Assembly (NCBI RefSeq): GCF_017347585.1
Contig: NZ_AP024480.1
Span: 1,200,001 to 1,264,000, forward strand
Source: Caldicellulosiruptor diazotrophicus
GTDB taxonomy: Bacteria; Bacillota; Thermoanaerobacteria; Caldicellulosiruptorales; Caldicellulosiruptoraceae
Direction of reading: 5' to 3'
Length of the DNA stretch: 64,000 bases
Numbering within the stretch: the first letter of the stretch is position 1; each line of letters begins with the position of its first letter. Position numbers and translations under genes: made by a program. Shown here one piece after another: positions 1 to 7,565 of this stretch. A model generated the notes under the pieces. The model saw only the letters and a program-made list of their open reading frames with translations. It did not search any database and was not told where the DNA came from.

Positions 1-179
1 TCAAATGATGTTCGTGTCCTAGTGCTATTTTCATAAAACAGAGTTACAACTGAATACCCCTGCAAATGAGGAGTCTTTTTTGTTTCGCTCTTTAAAATTG
101 TCTTCATATCTTTTGCAAGATTCAGTATTTTTATTATGTCCTCTTTTGAAAGCTCTCTTAGCCCAAGCAAATGTTTCAA
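1..179 (-). CDS. pyrB: aspartate carbamoyltransferase, N-terminal part (runs off left edge)
   Basis: Catalytic subunit of aspartate transcarbamoylase, which joins carbamoyl phosphate to aspartate in pyrimidine synthesis. Only about the first 59 codons are in the window. The translation from a TTG start at 179 begins [15 protein letters not shown] and reaches [12 protein letters not shown], the carbamoyl-phosphate-binding motif of the carbamoyltransferase family. A GGAGG ribosome site lies at 188-192, eight bases before the TTG, which is why this start was chosen. It is the third gene of pyrR-uraA-pyrB, separated from uraA by a hairpin that may act as an attenuator. The rest of the gene lies beyond position 1. 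Confidence 0.95.
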   Translation of the reverse strand, partial: MKHLLGLRELSKEDIIKILNLAKDMKTILKSETKKTPHLQGYSVVTLFYENSTRTRTSF

Positions 180-202
180 TTTATCCACCTCCAACTGTTT
201 AC

Positions 203-229
203 AAAAAAGGTAGGGAAAATACCCCTACC
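203..229 (-). terminator. intercistronic terminator or attenuator between uraA and pyrB
   Basis: On the minus strand a GGTAGGG/CCCTACC stem (plus-strand arms 209-215 and 223-229) is followed directly by six T residues. It lies between the uraA stop and the pyrB ribosome site. In other Firmicutes pyr operons this spot carries a PyrR-regulated attenuator. Here no PyrR-binding consensus is visible in the 50-base gap, so it may simply lower pyrB transcription, or an antiterminator arm could lie inside the uraA 3' end. Confidence 0.75.
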
Positions 230-230
230 C

Positions 231-1604
231 TTAATTATTTGGTTCTAAAACTTCTTTTGCCTTTGCAATTTTGAGTTCTTTTGACTCTGGCAAAAGAAGA
301 TTTAAAATTATTCCGACAAATGTAGCAAGAGCCATTCCTTCAAACTCGATGTTGAAAAATTTGAGTCTTGTTCCACCAACACCAATTATTAAAACCACAG
401 AAGCAATTACAAGATTGCGTGTTTGAGACAAGTCCACCTTGCTTTCAATCATCATTCTCAAACCAGATGAAGCAATAACACCAAACAGCAGGATGCTGAT
501 TCCCCCAATTACTGGTGAAGGAATTACCTGAATAAGAGCACCAAGCTTTTGGACAAACGAAAGCAAGATTGCCAGTATTGCTGCCCACAAGATTACCCAT
601 GTGCTGTACACCTTTGTTATTGCCATAACGCCGATATTTTCACCATATGTTGTATTAGGAGGACCTCCAAGAAAACCTGCAGCAATTGTTGCAAGCCCAT
701 CTCCTGCTAAAGACCTGTGAAGTCCTGGATTTTTTGTAAAATCTCTTCCCACAACATTGTTTGTCACAAGAAGATGTCCAATATGTTCTGTTATTGTAAC
801 TATGGCAATTGGAGCAATTGATAAAATAGCAGAGAGTGAAAATTTAGGAAATGTAAACTGAGGAAGCCCCAGCCACTTTGCATTCTTGATAACTTCATAG
901 TTCAAAAACGGAATATATTTGCCATTTGGATAGAACGAGTTAAGAAGATTTGTGTTCATACCAATCAAGTCAAGCACATATGCAAAAAGATATCCACTTA
1001 CAAGTCCAATCAAAACAGGTATGACTTTAAAAAATCCTTTAAAGTAAACAGAGCCAAACACGGCAACAAGTAATGTAAATATAGAAACCCAGCAAACAGG
1101 ACTTTTTAAGACATTTACAGCAACTTCCAAAATCTGGCCATCTTTTATAACCTCTTTAAAAAGTCCTGCTGATTTCACAGCTGCTGCTCTTGCAAGAGAA
1201 AGTCCAATAATCATCACAACGGGACCTACAACAACGGGTGGCAGTAGTCTGTCAATCCAGTTTGTTCCAAACAGGTAAACAAGAAATGCTACTATCAGAT
1301 ATACAACACCTGATGCAATGCATCCAGCAAGAGCATATTCTTTTCCTCCAAGCGAAGCAGAGACTGTGATAATAGGATTGATAAATGCAAAGGAAGATCC
1401 AAGATATGCAGGTATTTTGTTTTTTGTTACAAGAATATATATTATGGTCCCCACACCACTTGTAAAGAGAGCAACAGTTGGATTAAGTCCTACCAGAATA
1501 GGAACCAAGATTGTTGCGCCAACCATGGCAAAAAGATGTTGAAGACTCAAAGGCAAAGTTTTTAAAAATGGGAGCTTTTCTTCAACCTGAACAACTCTGT
1601 TCAT
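231..1604 (-). CDS. uraA: uracil permease (nucleobase:cation symporter 2 family)
   Basis: Integral membrane symporter importing uracil, about 457 residues with a dozen or more hydrophobic segments. The sequence has the NCS2 pattern: an N-terminal LPLSLQHLFAMVGATILVP segment, AFINPI in the substrate region, TITEHIGHL in the acidic transport motif and GGPPNTTYGENIGVMAITK. The open frame extends to 1658, but the ATG at 1604 has an AAAGGAGAAAG site just upstream, while the longer form would overlap pyrR, so the shorter start is preferred. It lies 28 bases after pyrR and before pyrB, and is probably controlled by the pyr leader attenuator. This is the pyrP-like gene of the operon. Confidence 0.95.
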   Translation of the reverse strand: MNRVVQVEEKLPFLKTLPLSLQHLFAMVGATILVPILVGLNPTVALFTSGVGTIIYILVTKNKIPAYLGSSFAFINPIITVSASLGGKEYALAGCIASGVVYLIVAFLVYLFGTNWIDRLLPPVVVGPVVMIIGLSLARAAAVKSAGLFKEVIKDGQILEVAVNVLKSPVCWVSIFTLLVAVFGSVYFKGFFKVIPVLIGLVSGYLFAYVLDLIGMNTNLLNSFYPNGKYIPFLNYEVIKNAKWLGLPQFTFPKFSLSAILSIAPIAIVTITEHIGHLLVTNNVVGRDFTKNPGLHRSLAGDGLATIAAGFLGGPPNTTYGENIGVMAITKVYSTWVILWAAILAILLSFVQKLGALIQVIPSPVIGGISILLFGVIASSGLRMMIESKVDLSQTRNLVIASVVLIIGVGGTRLKFFNIEFEGMALATFVGIILNLLLPESKELKIAKAKEVLEPNN

Positions 1605-1632
1605 TTTTAAAGCTTTCTCCTTTCTTTTAAAG

Positions 1633-2181
1633 TTATATTTCCCTATCAAGCTGTTCAATTATTACTCTGTTGTCGTTGTCAAACTCATCAACAAGAACGT
1701 GAACAATCTCTTTTCTTGAAGTTGGAACATTTTTTCCTACATAGTCAGCCCTAATTGGAAGTTCTCTGTGTCCTCTGTCAATCAACACTGCAAGCTGAAT
1801 CATTTTTGGTCTTCCCATGTCCATTAAAGCTTCAATTGCTGCTCTTACTGTTCTACCTGTAAAAAGAACATCGTCTACTAAAACTATCTTCTTGTTGTTT
1901 ATATCAAAATCAATCCTTGTAGAGTTAACCGTAGGGTGTTCTGATAGAAGGCTCAAATCATCCCTGTAAAATGTGATATCAAGAATGCCCAGAGGAAGCT
2001 TTACACCTTCTATTTTTTCTATGTTTTCTTGTAACCTTTTTGCCAGAGTTACACCTCTTCGCTGAATTCCAACAAGGCAAAGATTTTCAACACCCTTGTT
2101 CTTTTCAAGTATCTCGTGAGAAATCCTGACCAAAGCCCTTCGCATTTGATTTGCATCCATAATTTCTTTAATTTTTTCCAA
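1633..2181 (-). CDS. pyrR: bifunctional pyr operon regulator / uracil phosphoribosyltransferase
   Basis: RNA-binding attenuation protein that senses UMP and usually also has weak uracil phosphoribosyltransferase activity. The PRPP-binding motif [16 protein letters not shown] is clear, as are [12 protein letters not shown] near the N-terminus and DITFYRDDL, all typical of PyrR. I favour the TTG at 2181: it has GGAGG nine bases upstream (2191-2195) and the resulting 182-residue length and N-terminus match the family, whereas the open frame to 2205 would run through the ribosome site. Its own leader (about 2204-2303) carries the PyrR target and terminator, so it is expected to be autoregulated with uraA and pyrB. 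Confidence 0.95.
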   Translation of the reverse strand: MEKIKEIMDANQMRRALVRISHEILEKNKGVENLCLVGIQRRGVTLAKRLQENIEKIEGVKLPLGILDITFYRDDLSLLSEHPTVNSTRIDFDINNKKIVLVDDVLFTGRTVRAAIEALMDMGRPKMIQLAVLIDRGHRELPIRADYVGKNVPTSRKEIVHVLVDEFDNDNRVIIEQLDREI

Positions 2182-2203
2182 AATACAGCACCTCCTTTGG
2201 CAC

Positions 2204-2241
2204 AAAAAAAGCTTCCTGCCTGTGAATGGGCAAGAAGCTTT
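2204..2241 (-). terminator. pyr leader attenuator terminator
   Basis: On the minus strand GCTTCTTGCCC pairs with the GGCAGGAAGC arm and is followed by seven T residues, just before the pyrR ribosome site. The CTTGCC in the 5' arm can alternatively pair with GGCAAG in the upstream PyrR-binding segment, which would give a mutually exclusive antiterminator. This is the standard layout of PyrR-controlled attenuation. Confidence 0.85.
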
Positions 2242-2277
2242 TTTTACATGCTAATACTCTCAACCTCTCTTATTTAA

Positions 2278-2303
2278 ACCTTGCCGCCTCACAGGGCCAG
2301 CTT
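2278..2303 (-). promoter_or_regulatory. PyrR-binding anti-antiterminator element
   Basis: The minus strand reads CCCTGTGAGGCGGCAAGG inside a short stem. This fits the known PyrR RNA site (a CCNGNGAGG-type loop followed by GCAAGG). It sits between the promoter at 2369-2398 and the leader terminator. When UMP is high, PyrR would hold this stem, block the antiterminator and favour termination. Confidence 0.8.
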
Positions 2304-2368
2304 AAAGGTCTTAAATTCTCATCAAGCCACCTATTTAATTTTTTATTTTTTCTTAGCTTTTCTTAGCT

Positions 2369-2398
2369 ATTATAACACCAAAATGTACAGTTTGTCTA
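2369..2398 (-). promoter_or_regulatory. sigma-A-type promoter of the pyr operon
   Basis: Minus-strand TAGACA (2393-2398) and TATAAT (2369-2374) are separated by 18 bases. The promoter lies just after the rluD stop codon and upstream of the pyr leader, giving an untranslated leader of roughly 180 bases. Confidence 0.75.
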
Positions 2399-2419
2399 TG
2401 GTTATCAATAGTATATATG

Positions 2420-3340
2420 CTATTTATTGTTTCTGTTCCTCAGCATATTTAGAATCTCTACAAAGTATTCTGGTAAGTCAGCCGAAAAATGCAGCGCTTT
2501 TAAAGTTATTGGATGAACAAACTCAATTTCACCTGCATGAAGAACCTGACCTTGAACTCCAAACTCATTTTTTGCTCTTCCATAAGTACTGTCTCCAAGT
2601 AAAGGATAACCTATATACGACATATGCACTCTTATCTGGTGAGTCCTTCCTGTTTTTAGTCTAAGTTTGACAAAACTGTATTTGTCAAACCTTTCTAAAA
2701 CCTCAAAGTAAGTAACTGCTTCTTTCCCATTGGGAACAACAGCCATTTTTAGCCTATTTACAGGATGCCTCCCAATCGGTGCATCAACTACACCACTGTC
2801 TTCTTTTAACACACCTTCACATAAAGCATAGTATATCCTCTTTATTTGATGAGATTTTAAAGCTTCAGAAAGTTTAATATGTGCTTCATTTGTTTTAGCA
2901 ACAACTAAAAGTCCCGATGTGTCTTTGTCAAGCCTGTGGACAATCCCGGGTCTTATAACCCCGTTTATACTGCTAAGTCTCCCACTGAACTTGTGCAAAA
3001 GTGCATTTACAAGAGTATTTTCAAAATTGCCTGCACCGGGATGTACAACCATCCCCCGCGGTTTGTTTATTACCGCTAAGTGTTCATCTTCATACACAAC
3101 TTCAATATCTATATCTTGAGCAACAAGGGATAGCTGTTTAGGCTCAGGAATGACAACTTTGATTATATCTCCACTTTTAACTTTATATGCAGGTTTTAAA
3201 ACTTGTCTTTGATTTACCAATACATTTCCTTCTTCTATTATCTTTTGTACAAAACTGCGGGTTTTAGAAAGAGCCTCAGAAAGATACCTATCCAGTCGTC
3301 CATCAAAATCTATTACTGTTAAGGTTTTTTCTTCAGAAAT
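2420..3340 (-). CDS. rluD: large-subunit rRNA pseudouridine synthase, RluA/RluD family (probable ATT start)
   Basis: Isomerises specific uridines of 23S rRNA. The catalytic-Asp motif GIVHRLDKDTSGLLVVAKT is present, as is the downstream RTHQIRVHM motif. The first ordinary start codon in frame is a TTG at 3220, but the frame is open upstream and encodes an S4 RNA-binding domain (GRLDRYLSEALSKTRSF, then VQKIIEEGNVLVNQRQ) that the family normally carries. No ATG, GTG or TTG occurs in that part. An ATT at 3340 has AAGGAGG nine bases before it and would give 306 residues, overlapping lspA by 22 bases. The domain call is firm; the start codon is inference. Confidence 0.9.
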   Translation of the reverse strand: MSEEKTLTVIDFDGRLDRYLSEALSKTRSFVQKIIEEGNVLVNQRQVLKPAYKVKSGDIIKVVIPEPKQLSLVAQDIDIEVVYEDEHLAVINKPRGMVVHPGAGNFENTLVNALLHKFSGRLSSINGVIRPGIVHRLDKDTSGLLVVAKTNEAHIKLSEALKSHQIKRIYYALCEGVLKEDSGVVDAPIGRHPVNRLKMAVVPNGKEAVTYFEVLERFDKYSFVKLRLKTGRTHQIRVHMSYIGYPLLGDSTYGRAKNEFGVQGQVLHAGEIEFVHPITLKALHFSADLPEYFVEILNMLRNRNNK

Positions 3341-3798
3341 AACTCTTCGCCTCCTTCTTTTAGTATCAAAAATATCAAAAGAAGCACGCCACAGGTTATA
3401 AAGAAATCAGCAATATTAAAAACAGGTATGACTTTTATATCTATAAAATCTACCACATAACCCTTAGCAATCCTATCAAAGAGATTCCCTATCGCTCCTC
3501 CCACTATCAGCGAAAAAGAAAATCTGTAAAAGTTGTTTGTTGACTTGAACATCATGTAACACAAAAATAAAATAAGGACGATTGAAACCATTATAAAAAA
3601 TCTTCTTTTTCCCTCTAAGATTGAAAAAGCCCCGCCTCTGTTTTGCACATAGGTAAGCGACAAAATTCCACCCAGTAAGTTGACAGAGCCATCTACAAAA
3701 ACGTTTTCAGCTTTTGCCTTTGTTAACTGGTCTAACACAAAAGTTAACACAATTATAATCCAGTAAACCAAATTCTTTCTCACCTTTTTAATTATCAA
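3319..3798 (-). CDS. lspA: lipoprotein signal peptidase II
   Basis: Membrane aspartyl protease that cleaves the signal peptide of lipid-modified prolipoproteins. The 159-residue length, four hydrophobic segments, and motifs DQLTKA, NRGGAFSI, GNLFDRIAKGYVVDFID and FNIADFFI are those of the family; the two catalytic Asp residues lie in the last two motifs. It overlaps the downstream rluD by about 22 bases, so the two are probably translationally coupled. A sigma-A-like promoter lies at 3825-3853. The lipoprotein at 10900 in this window is a plausible substrate. Confidence 0.97.
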   Translation of the reverse strand: MIIKKVRKNLVYWIIIVLTFVLDQLTKAKAENVFVDGSVNLLGGILSLTYVQNRGGAFSILEGKRRFFIMVSIVLILFLCYMMFKSTNNFYRFSFSLIVGGAIGNLFDRIAKGYVVDFIDIKVIPVFNIADFFITCGVLLLIFLILKEGGEELFLKKKP

Positions 3799-3824
3799 TG
3801 CGTATCTGTGAATATTCTTTTTTT

Positions 3825-3853
3825 ATTATAATATATCAACTACTGAAAAGCAA
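3825..3853 (-). promoter_or_regulatory. promoter of lspA-rluD
   Basis: Minus-strand TTGCTT (3848-3853), a 17-base spacer and TATAAT (3825-3830), about 27 bases before the lspA start. It is read by eye against the sigma-A consensus only. Confidence 0.6.
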
Positions 3854-3866
3854 AACACAAAAAGCT

Positions 3867-4496
3867 TTATAACCATTTTTTAGCATCGTCAGTTGAGATT
3901 TTATCCACATCTTCAACTGAATCATCAATGTCATTTATCTTTTTATAAAACTTCCTTCCGTCAGATACAAGCTCATCCTGCGGACCGTTGCTTGTTGAGT
4001 GCATCTCAAGGATACTCCACATATCTGTGCCATCATGTTCTTCTTCCCCTTGACTTGGAAACTTGTCATTGAAAGGTTTGCCCAGCACCTTTTCTTCGAT
4101 TGGTCTTTGGTCTGTTCGATAATTTTCTTGATTTTCAATATCTTTTTGGCATTCTATACAAAATTCTGTATAAGGTATTGCCAAAAGCCTTTCTATAGGA
4201 ATTTCTTTTTTGCAGGACATACAGTAGCCAAAGTTTCCCTTTTCAATTTTGGAGAGTGCTTTTTCAATCAGCTTAAGTTTCCTTTTCATGTCAGCTTTCA
4301 AGCTCATGTTCTTTTCCGCTTCAAATAGGTCTGATGCAATGTCAGCTGGATGATTGTCATAGTTTGATACCTCATTTGAATACATTGAGCTAAAGTTTGC
4401 AACCTGATTTTCTTTAGTATTTTTTAAATACTCTTCTACTTCGGATTTTTTTTCTAAAAGCAATTTTTTCAGCATTTCAATCTCAGCTGGCTGCAA
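3867..4496 (-). CDS. yteA: TraR/DksA zinc-finger protein, YteA-like
   Basis: A 209-residue protein with a coiled-coil N-terminus (residues about 1-85) followed by a C4 zinc finger of the DksA/TraR type (CMSCKKEIPIERLLAIPYTE, then FCIEC). The acidic C-terminal extension and the overall layout match the YteA family seen in spore-forming Firmicutes; its function is poorly defined, although DksA relatives bind RNA polymerase. The ATG at 4496 follows a GGAGAG-type ribosome site. It lies 28 bases downstream of the DUF5665 gene and so may be co-transcribed with it. Confidence 0.85.
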   Translation of the reverse strand: MQPAEIEMLKKLLLEKKSEVEEYLKNTKENQVANFSSMYSNEVSNYDNHPADIASDLFEAEKNMSLKADMKRKLKLIEKALSKIEKGNFGYCMSCKKEIPIERLLAIPYTEFCIECQKDIENQENYRTDQRPIEEKVLGKPFNDKFPSQGEEEHDGTDMWSILEMHSTSNGPQDELVSDGRKFYKKINDIDDSVEDVDKISTDDAKKWL

Positions 4497-4524
4497 TATA
4501 AATCTCTCCTTTTACTGAAGTTTT

Positions 4525-4803
4525 TTAATGCATATAAAACTTTACAAATTTCAATATTTCAGCAATATACCGACCTATTACAGGAAGGTTATACTTTACG
4601 ATAGCGTTAAGTATATATAAAAGAAGAGCACCCAAAATAGAAAAGCCAAAAGCTGTTCCAAATCCCCGTGCAGCACCCGATAAAAAGTTTGTAAAAATTA
4701 TCTTCTTCGGGTTTTTCAAATATTCTATATAGTAGCTAAAATTCATTCTTTCAAGCTTTAAGATAAAATCATTTAACTTTTCCTCAAATTCATCTCTTGA
4801 CAT
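4525..4803 (-). CDS. DUF5665-type small membrane protein
   Basis: A 92-residue protein with a charged N-terminus containing an amphipathic stretch (FEEKLNDFILKLERMNFSYY), then one long or two short hydrophobic segments around residues 45-72. The pattern YLKNPKKIIFTNFLSGAARG is what I recognise from DUF5665 proteins of Clostridia; no biochemical role is known. It starts about 100 bases from the divergent mtnP gene, so its promoter must lie in that same intergenic region. Confidence 0.7.
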   Translation of the reverse strand: MSRDEFEEKLNDFILKLERMNFSYYIEYLKNPKKIIFTNFLSGAARGFGTAFGFSILGALLLYILNAIVKYNLPVIGRYIAEILKFVKFYMH

Positions 4804-4831
4804 CGTCTCACCTTCTCAATAAATTATTTTG

Positions 4832-4860
4832 TTGATTTTTGCACATTTTATTTATATAAT
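4832..4860 (+). promoter_or_regulatory. promoter of mtnP-mtnA
   Basis: TTGATT (4832-4837), 17 bases, then TATAAT (4855-4860). A GGAGG ribosome site follows before the mtnP ATG at 4904. The leader is short, leaving no room for a SAM riboswitch. Confidence 0.7.
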
Positions 4861-4903
4861 TTTTTTGAAATGCAAAAGTTTTTATTCTTGGAGGTAAGAA
4901 GAG

Positions 4904-5677
4904 ATGGAATACAGAGCTGATATAGGAGTCTTTGGCGGTTCGGGTTTTTACTCTTTAGAAGACAATGTTGAAGAGATAGAACTTGAAACACCCTACGGAA
5001 AACCAAGCGACAAAATCTCTTTGGTTGAGATTGCAGGCAAAAAAGTAGCTTTCTTGCCAAGACACGGGAAAAATCATCAATATCCACCTCATTTAATTCC
5101 ATACAGAGCAAACATTTGGGCAATGAAGATGCTTGGAGTCAAAAAGATAATTGGACCAACAGCGTCAGGAAGCTTAAAGCCTAAGATAAAACCTGGTGAC
5201 TTTGTTGTGTGTGACCAGTTTGTTGACAGGACATGGGGAAGAAAAGACACATTCTTTGAAGGACCTGAAGTAAGGCATATATCTGCTGCAAAGCCGTACT
5301 GTGAATACCTGCGAAAGATTGCAATTGAGTCTGCAAAAGAGCTCGGAATTACCGTGCATGAAAAGGGAACAGTTGTTGTGATTCAAGGTCCGAGATTTTC
5401 CACAACTGCTGAGAGCAGATGGTTTTCAAGCATGGGCTGGGATATTATCAATATGACACAGTATCCTGAAGTAATTCTTGCAAAGGAGCTTGGGATTTGC
5501 TATGTCAACATCTCGTTAATTACTGATTATGATGCGGGTCTTGAAGGTAGAGATGATATAAAGCCTGTGACTGAAGAAGAAGTTTACAGAGTCTTTAGAG
5601 AAAACAATGACAAAGTAAAAAAGCTTATATACAGAATGATTGAAAAGATTGATGTAAATTTTGTCTGTGAGGAGTAA
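4904..5677 (+). CDS. mtnP: S-methyl-5'-thioadenosine phosphorylase
   Basis: Splits methylthioadenosine, the by-product of spermidine synthesis, into adenine and methylthioribose-1-phosphate. It is 257 residues long with DIGVFGGSGFYSL at the N-terminus (phosphate-binding), FLPRHGKNHQYPPHLIPYRA, GPTASGSLKPKIKPGDFVV and the GPRFSTTAESRWF nucleoside-site motif, all typical of the MTAP branch of purine nucleoside phosphorylases. It forms an operon with mtnA. The spermidine synthase at 51117 supplies its substrate in the same cell. Confidence 0.95.
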   Translation: MEYRADIGVFGGSGFYSLEDNVEEIELETPYGKPSDKISLVEIAGKKVAFLPRHGKNHQYPPHLIPYRANIWAMKMLGVKKIIGPTASGSLKPKIKPGDFVVCDQFVDRTWGRKDTFFEGPEVRHISAAKPYCEYLRKIAIESAKELGITVHEKGTVVVIQGPRFSTTAESRWFSSMGWDIINMTQYPEVILAKELGICYVNISLITDYDAGLEGRDDIKPVTEEEVYRVFRENNDKVKKLIYRMIEKIDVNFVCEE

Positions 5678-5684
5678 GAAGAAA

Positions 5685-6713
5685 ATGAAACACTTTGAGT
5701 TTGTAAATGATAAGCTCATTGTGCTCGACCAGAGAAAGCTGCCATTTGAAAAAGAGCATTTTGTTTGTAGCACATATCAGGATGCATATGTAGCAATAAA
5801 GGATATGATTATAAGAGGGGCACCGCTTATTGGAATTGTTGCTGCATATGGAGTTGTTTTAGGCTTTAAGGAGATAATTGAAAAGAATATGGAGTCCACT
5901 AAAATTTATGAGATTATAAACTATCTTGCGAGCTCAAGACCAACAGCTGTAAATCTTTTCTGGGCACTTGAGAGGATGAAAAAGATTTTTGAAAAGGCAA
6001 GAAATCTTTCTCAAAGTCAAATTTATAGTGTGCTGCTACAAGAGGCAAGGAAAATAGAGGATGAAGACAAAAGTATCAATAAAAAGATTGGCGAGCATGG
6101 AAATACACTTATAAAAGAGGGTGCAAATATCCTTACTCACTGCAATGCAGGAGCTTTAGCAACAGGTGGGTATGGAACTGCACTTGGTGTTATACGTGAA
6201 GCTCACTTTACCGGCAAGAATATTCATGTTTATGTAGATGAGACACGGCCGTATTTGCAGGGGGCAAGGCTCACAGCATTTGAACTTTCTGAAGATGGTA
6301 TTCCCAATACAGTTATTTGTGATAACATGGCAGGTTATCTTATGAAACTTGGAAAGATTGACTGTGTTATAGTAGGGGCTGACAGAATCGCTTTAAACGG
6401 AGATACAGCAAATAAGATTGGAACTTACTCTCTTTCTGTTTTGGCAAAACAGCATGGCATTCCATTTTACATTGCAGCACCAGTATCAACCATTGATTTT
6501 AATATAAAATCAGGCTTAGAAATTCCTATTGAAGAGAGAAGCGAAGATGAAATAAGATTTTTCAATGGTAAAAAGATTGTTCCGGATGAATCGAAGGTTT
6601 TTAATCCTGCATTTGATGTAACACCGGCCGAGAACATTACTGCTATAATTACAGATAAGGGTATTATTTTTCCACCGTTTGAGGAGAATATCTCAAAACT
6701 CAAAGAAAAGTAG
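5685..6713 (+). CDS. mtnA: S-methyl-5-thioribose-1-phosphate isomerase
   Basis: Converts methylthioribose-1-phosphate to methylthioribulose-1-phosphate. It belongs to the aIF-2B/eIF-2B alpha-like fold. Motifs seen are IRGAPLIGIVAAYG, LTHCNAGALATGGYGTALG (catalytic Cys), VYVDETRPYLQGARLTAFEL (catalytic Asp region) and VIVGADRIALNGDTANKIGTY. The frame is open to a TTG at 5661, but the ATG at 5685 has GAGGAG ten bases before it and avoids overlap with mtnP, giving 342 residues. A clear terminator follows. No later salvage genes are adjacent. Confidence 0.95.
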   Translation: MKHFEFVNDKLIVLDQRKLPFEKEHFVCSTYQDAYVAIKDMIIRGAPLIGIVAAYGVVLGFKEIIEKNMESTKIYEIINYLASSRPTAVNLFWALERMKKIFEKARNLSQSQIYSVLLQEARKIEDEDKSINKKIGEHGNTLIKEGANILTHCNAGALATGGYGTALGVIREAHFTGKNIHVYVDETRPYLQGARLTAFELSEDGIPNTVICDNMAGYLMKLGKIDCVIVGADRIALNGDTANKIGTYSLSVLAKQHGIPFYIAAPVSTIDFNIKSGLEIPIEERSEDEIRFFNGKKIVPDESKVFNPAFDVTPAENITAIITDKGIIFPPFEENISKLKEK

Positions 6714-6722
6714 TCTGTAAAA

Positions 6723-6763
6723 AACGGGGTATTGTAAGAATTGAGTACCCCGTTTATTTTTTG
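6723..6763 (+). terminator. Rho-independent terminator of mtnP-mtnA
   Basis: AACGGGGTA (6723-6731) pairs with TACCCCGTT (6746-6754) across a 14-base loop, followed by a T-rich run to 6763. It starts ten bases after the mtnA stop. Confidence 0.9.
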
Positions 6764-6815
6764 TAGTTATAAAGAATTAGTACTTGAAATAATGTTCTTG
6801 TTTTTTTGCTTACAA

Positions 6816-6844
6816 TTGCATTTCATCTACATATGTAGTATAAT
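6816..6844 (+). promoter_or_regulatory. promoter with BlaI-type operator before the gene at 6904
   Basis: TTGCAT (6816-6821), a 17-base spacer and TATAAT (6839-6844). The spacer contains the perfect 12-base palindrome CTACATATGTAG (6827-6838), that is TACA-NN-TGTA, the core of BlaI/MecI operators. A partial copy, TACAATTGCA, overlaps the -35 (6811-6820). A repressor bound here would block RNA polymerase. The same dyad occurs in three other promoters of this island. Confidence 0.7.
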
Positions 6845-6903
6845 ATTTATAAACTAAGTTTTCGAGGAATTAATATAAAGTAAAACTAAGGGGGATTAAC
6901 CAA

Positions 6904-7530
6904 ATGCAAAAAATATTTCGTAATTCAATGGTAATATTTTCTTTAATTCTCATTGGATCATTGGTATTATTAAGTATTAGTTTAAAAATCTCTCACATTA
7001 AGGCTGACACAATCTTAAATAAGCATAAGCTAGAAGACAATAGCTCCGAGAGAATTCATATTATAAAAAACAAAAAGAAATTTATAGCAGATATCATCTC
7101 AGTTTTACCCGTTGTTGAAGAAAAGAATATAAACAACTCAACTGTGGACAGCAACATAAGTAAAGTAAAAGCAGAAAGGCAAGTACATTATAAAATTATT
7201 AAAGCTGTGCTAAATGAAGCCAATCACAAAAGCATCCTTGGCCTTGCTTCAAACAAAGATATATATTCATTTGTATCTGAGAAAGTCCTAAAAATACTCT
7301 TTCCCAAACCTACACAAGATACTTATACCTGTTACTATAAGGTAGAACCTGCTGACCCCAAGCAAACCGTTATTTGGTACAAAAAAGGATATTTTTATTT
7401 TGTGTACTGCTTCACAGACTCTTACACCATAAATCCAGCTGACCCTTATGGTGATATTAAAAAAATGGTTCTCTTGGTTGAGAAAATTAAAAACAAATGG
7501 ATAATAAGCGATTTTTCAAGCAACAATTAA
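6904..7530 (+). CDS. secreted or membrane-anchored protein of unknown function
   Basis: Not recognised as a known family. The 208-residue product starts with one hydrophobic segment (residues about 8-27), so it is exported or anchored. The middle is basic and rich in Asn and Lys; the C-terminal third (about 130-205) has alternating aromatic and charged residues suggesting beta strands, and holds two PADP tetrapeptides. A strong AAGGGGGAT ribosome site precedes the ATG. It is the only plus-strand gene of the island and stands alone behind a promoter with a BlaI-type dyad, so it is inferred to belong to the same regulon as the peptidase genes. Confidence 0.75.
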   Translation: MQKIFRNSMVIFSLILIGSLVLLSISLKISHIKADTILNKHKLEDNSSERIHIIKNKKKFIADIISVLPVVEEKNINNSTVDSNISKVKAERQVHYKIIKAVLNEANHKSILGLASNKDIYSFVSEKVLKILFPKPTQDTYTCYYKVEPADPKQTVIWYKKGYFYFVYCFTDSYTINPADPYGDIKKMVLLVEKIKNKWIISDFSSNN

Positions 7531-7565
7531 TAATAGTGGCGACTAATAATAGTTGTTTGTCAGTT

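Noticed and set aside
80-274. Plus-strand open frame of 64 codons
   Set aside because: It lies opposite pyrB, a terminator and the end of uraA, all well supported on the minus strand.
4804-4903. SAM riboswitch before mtnP
   Set aside because: The transcribed leader after the -10 at 4855 is under 45 bases, too short for any SAM riboswitch class I know.
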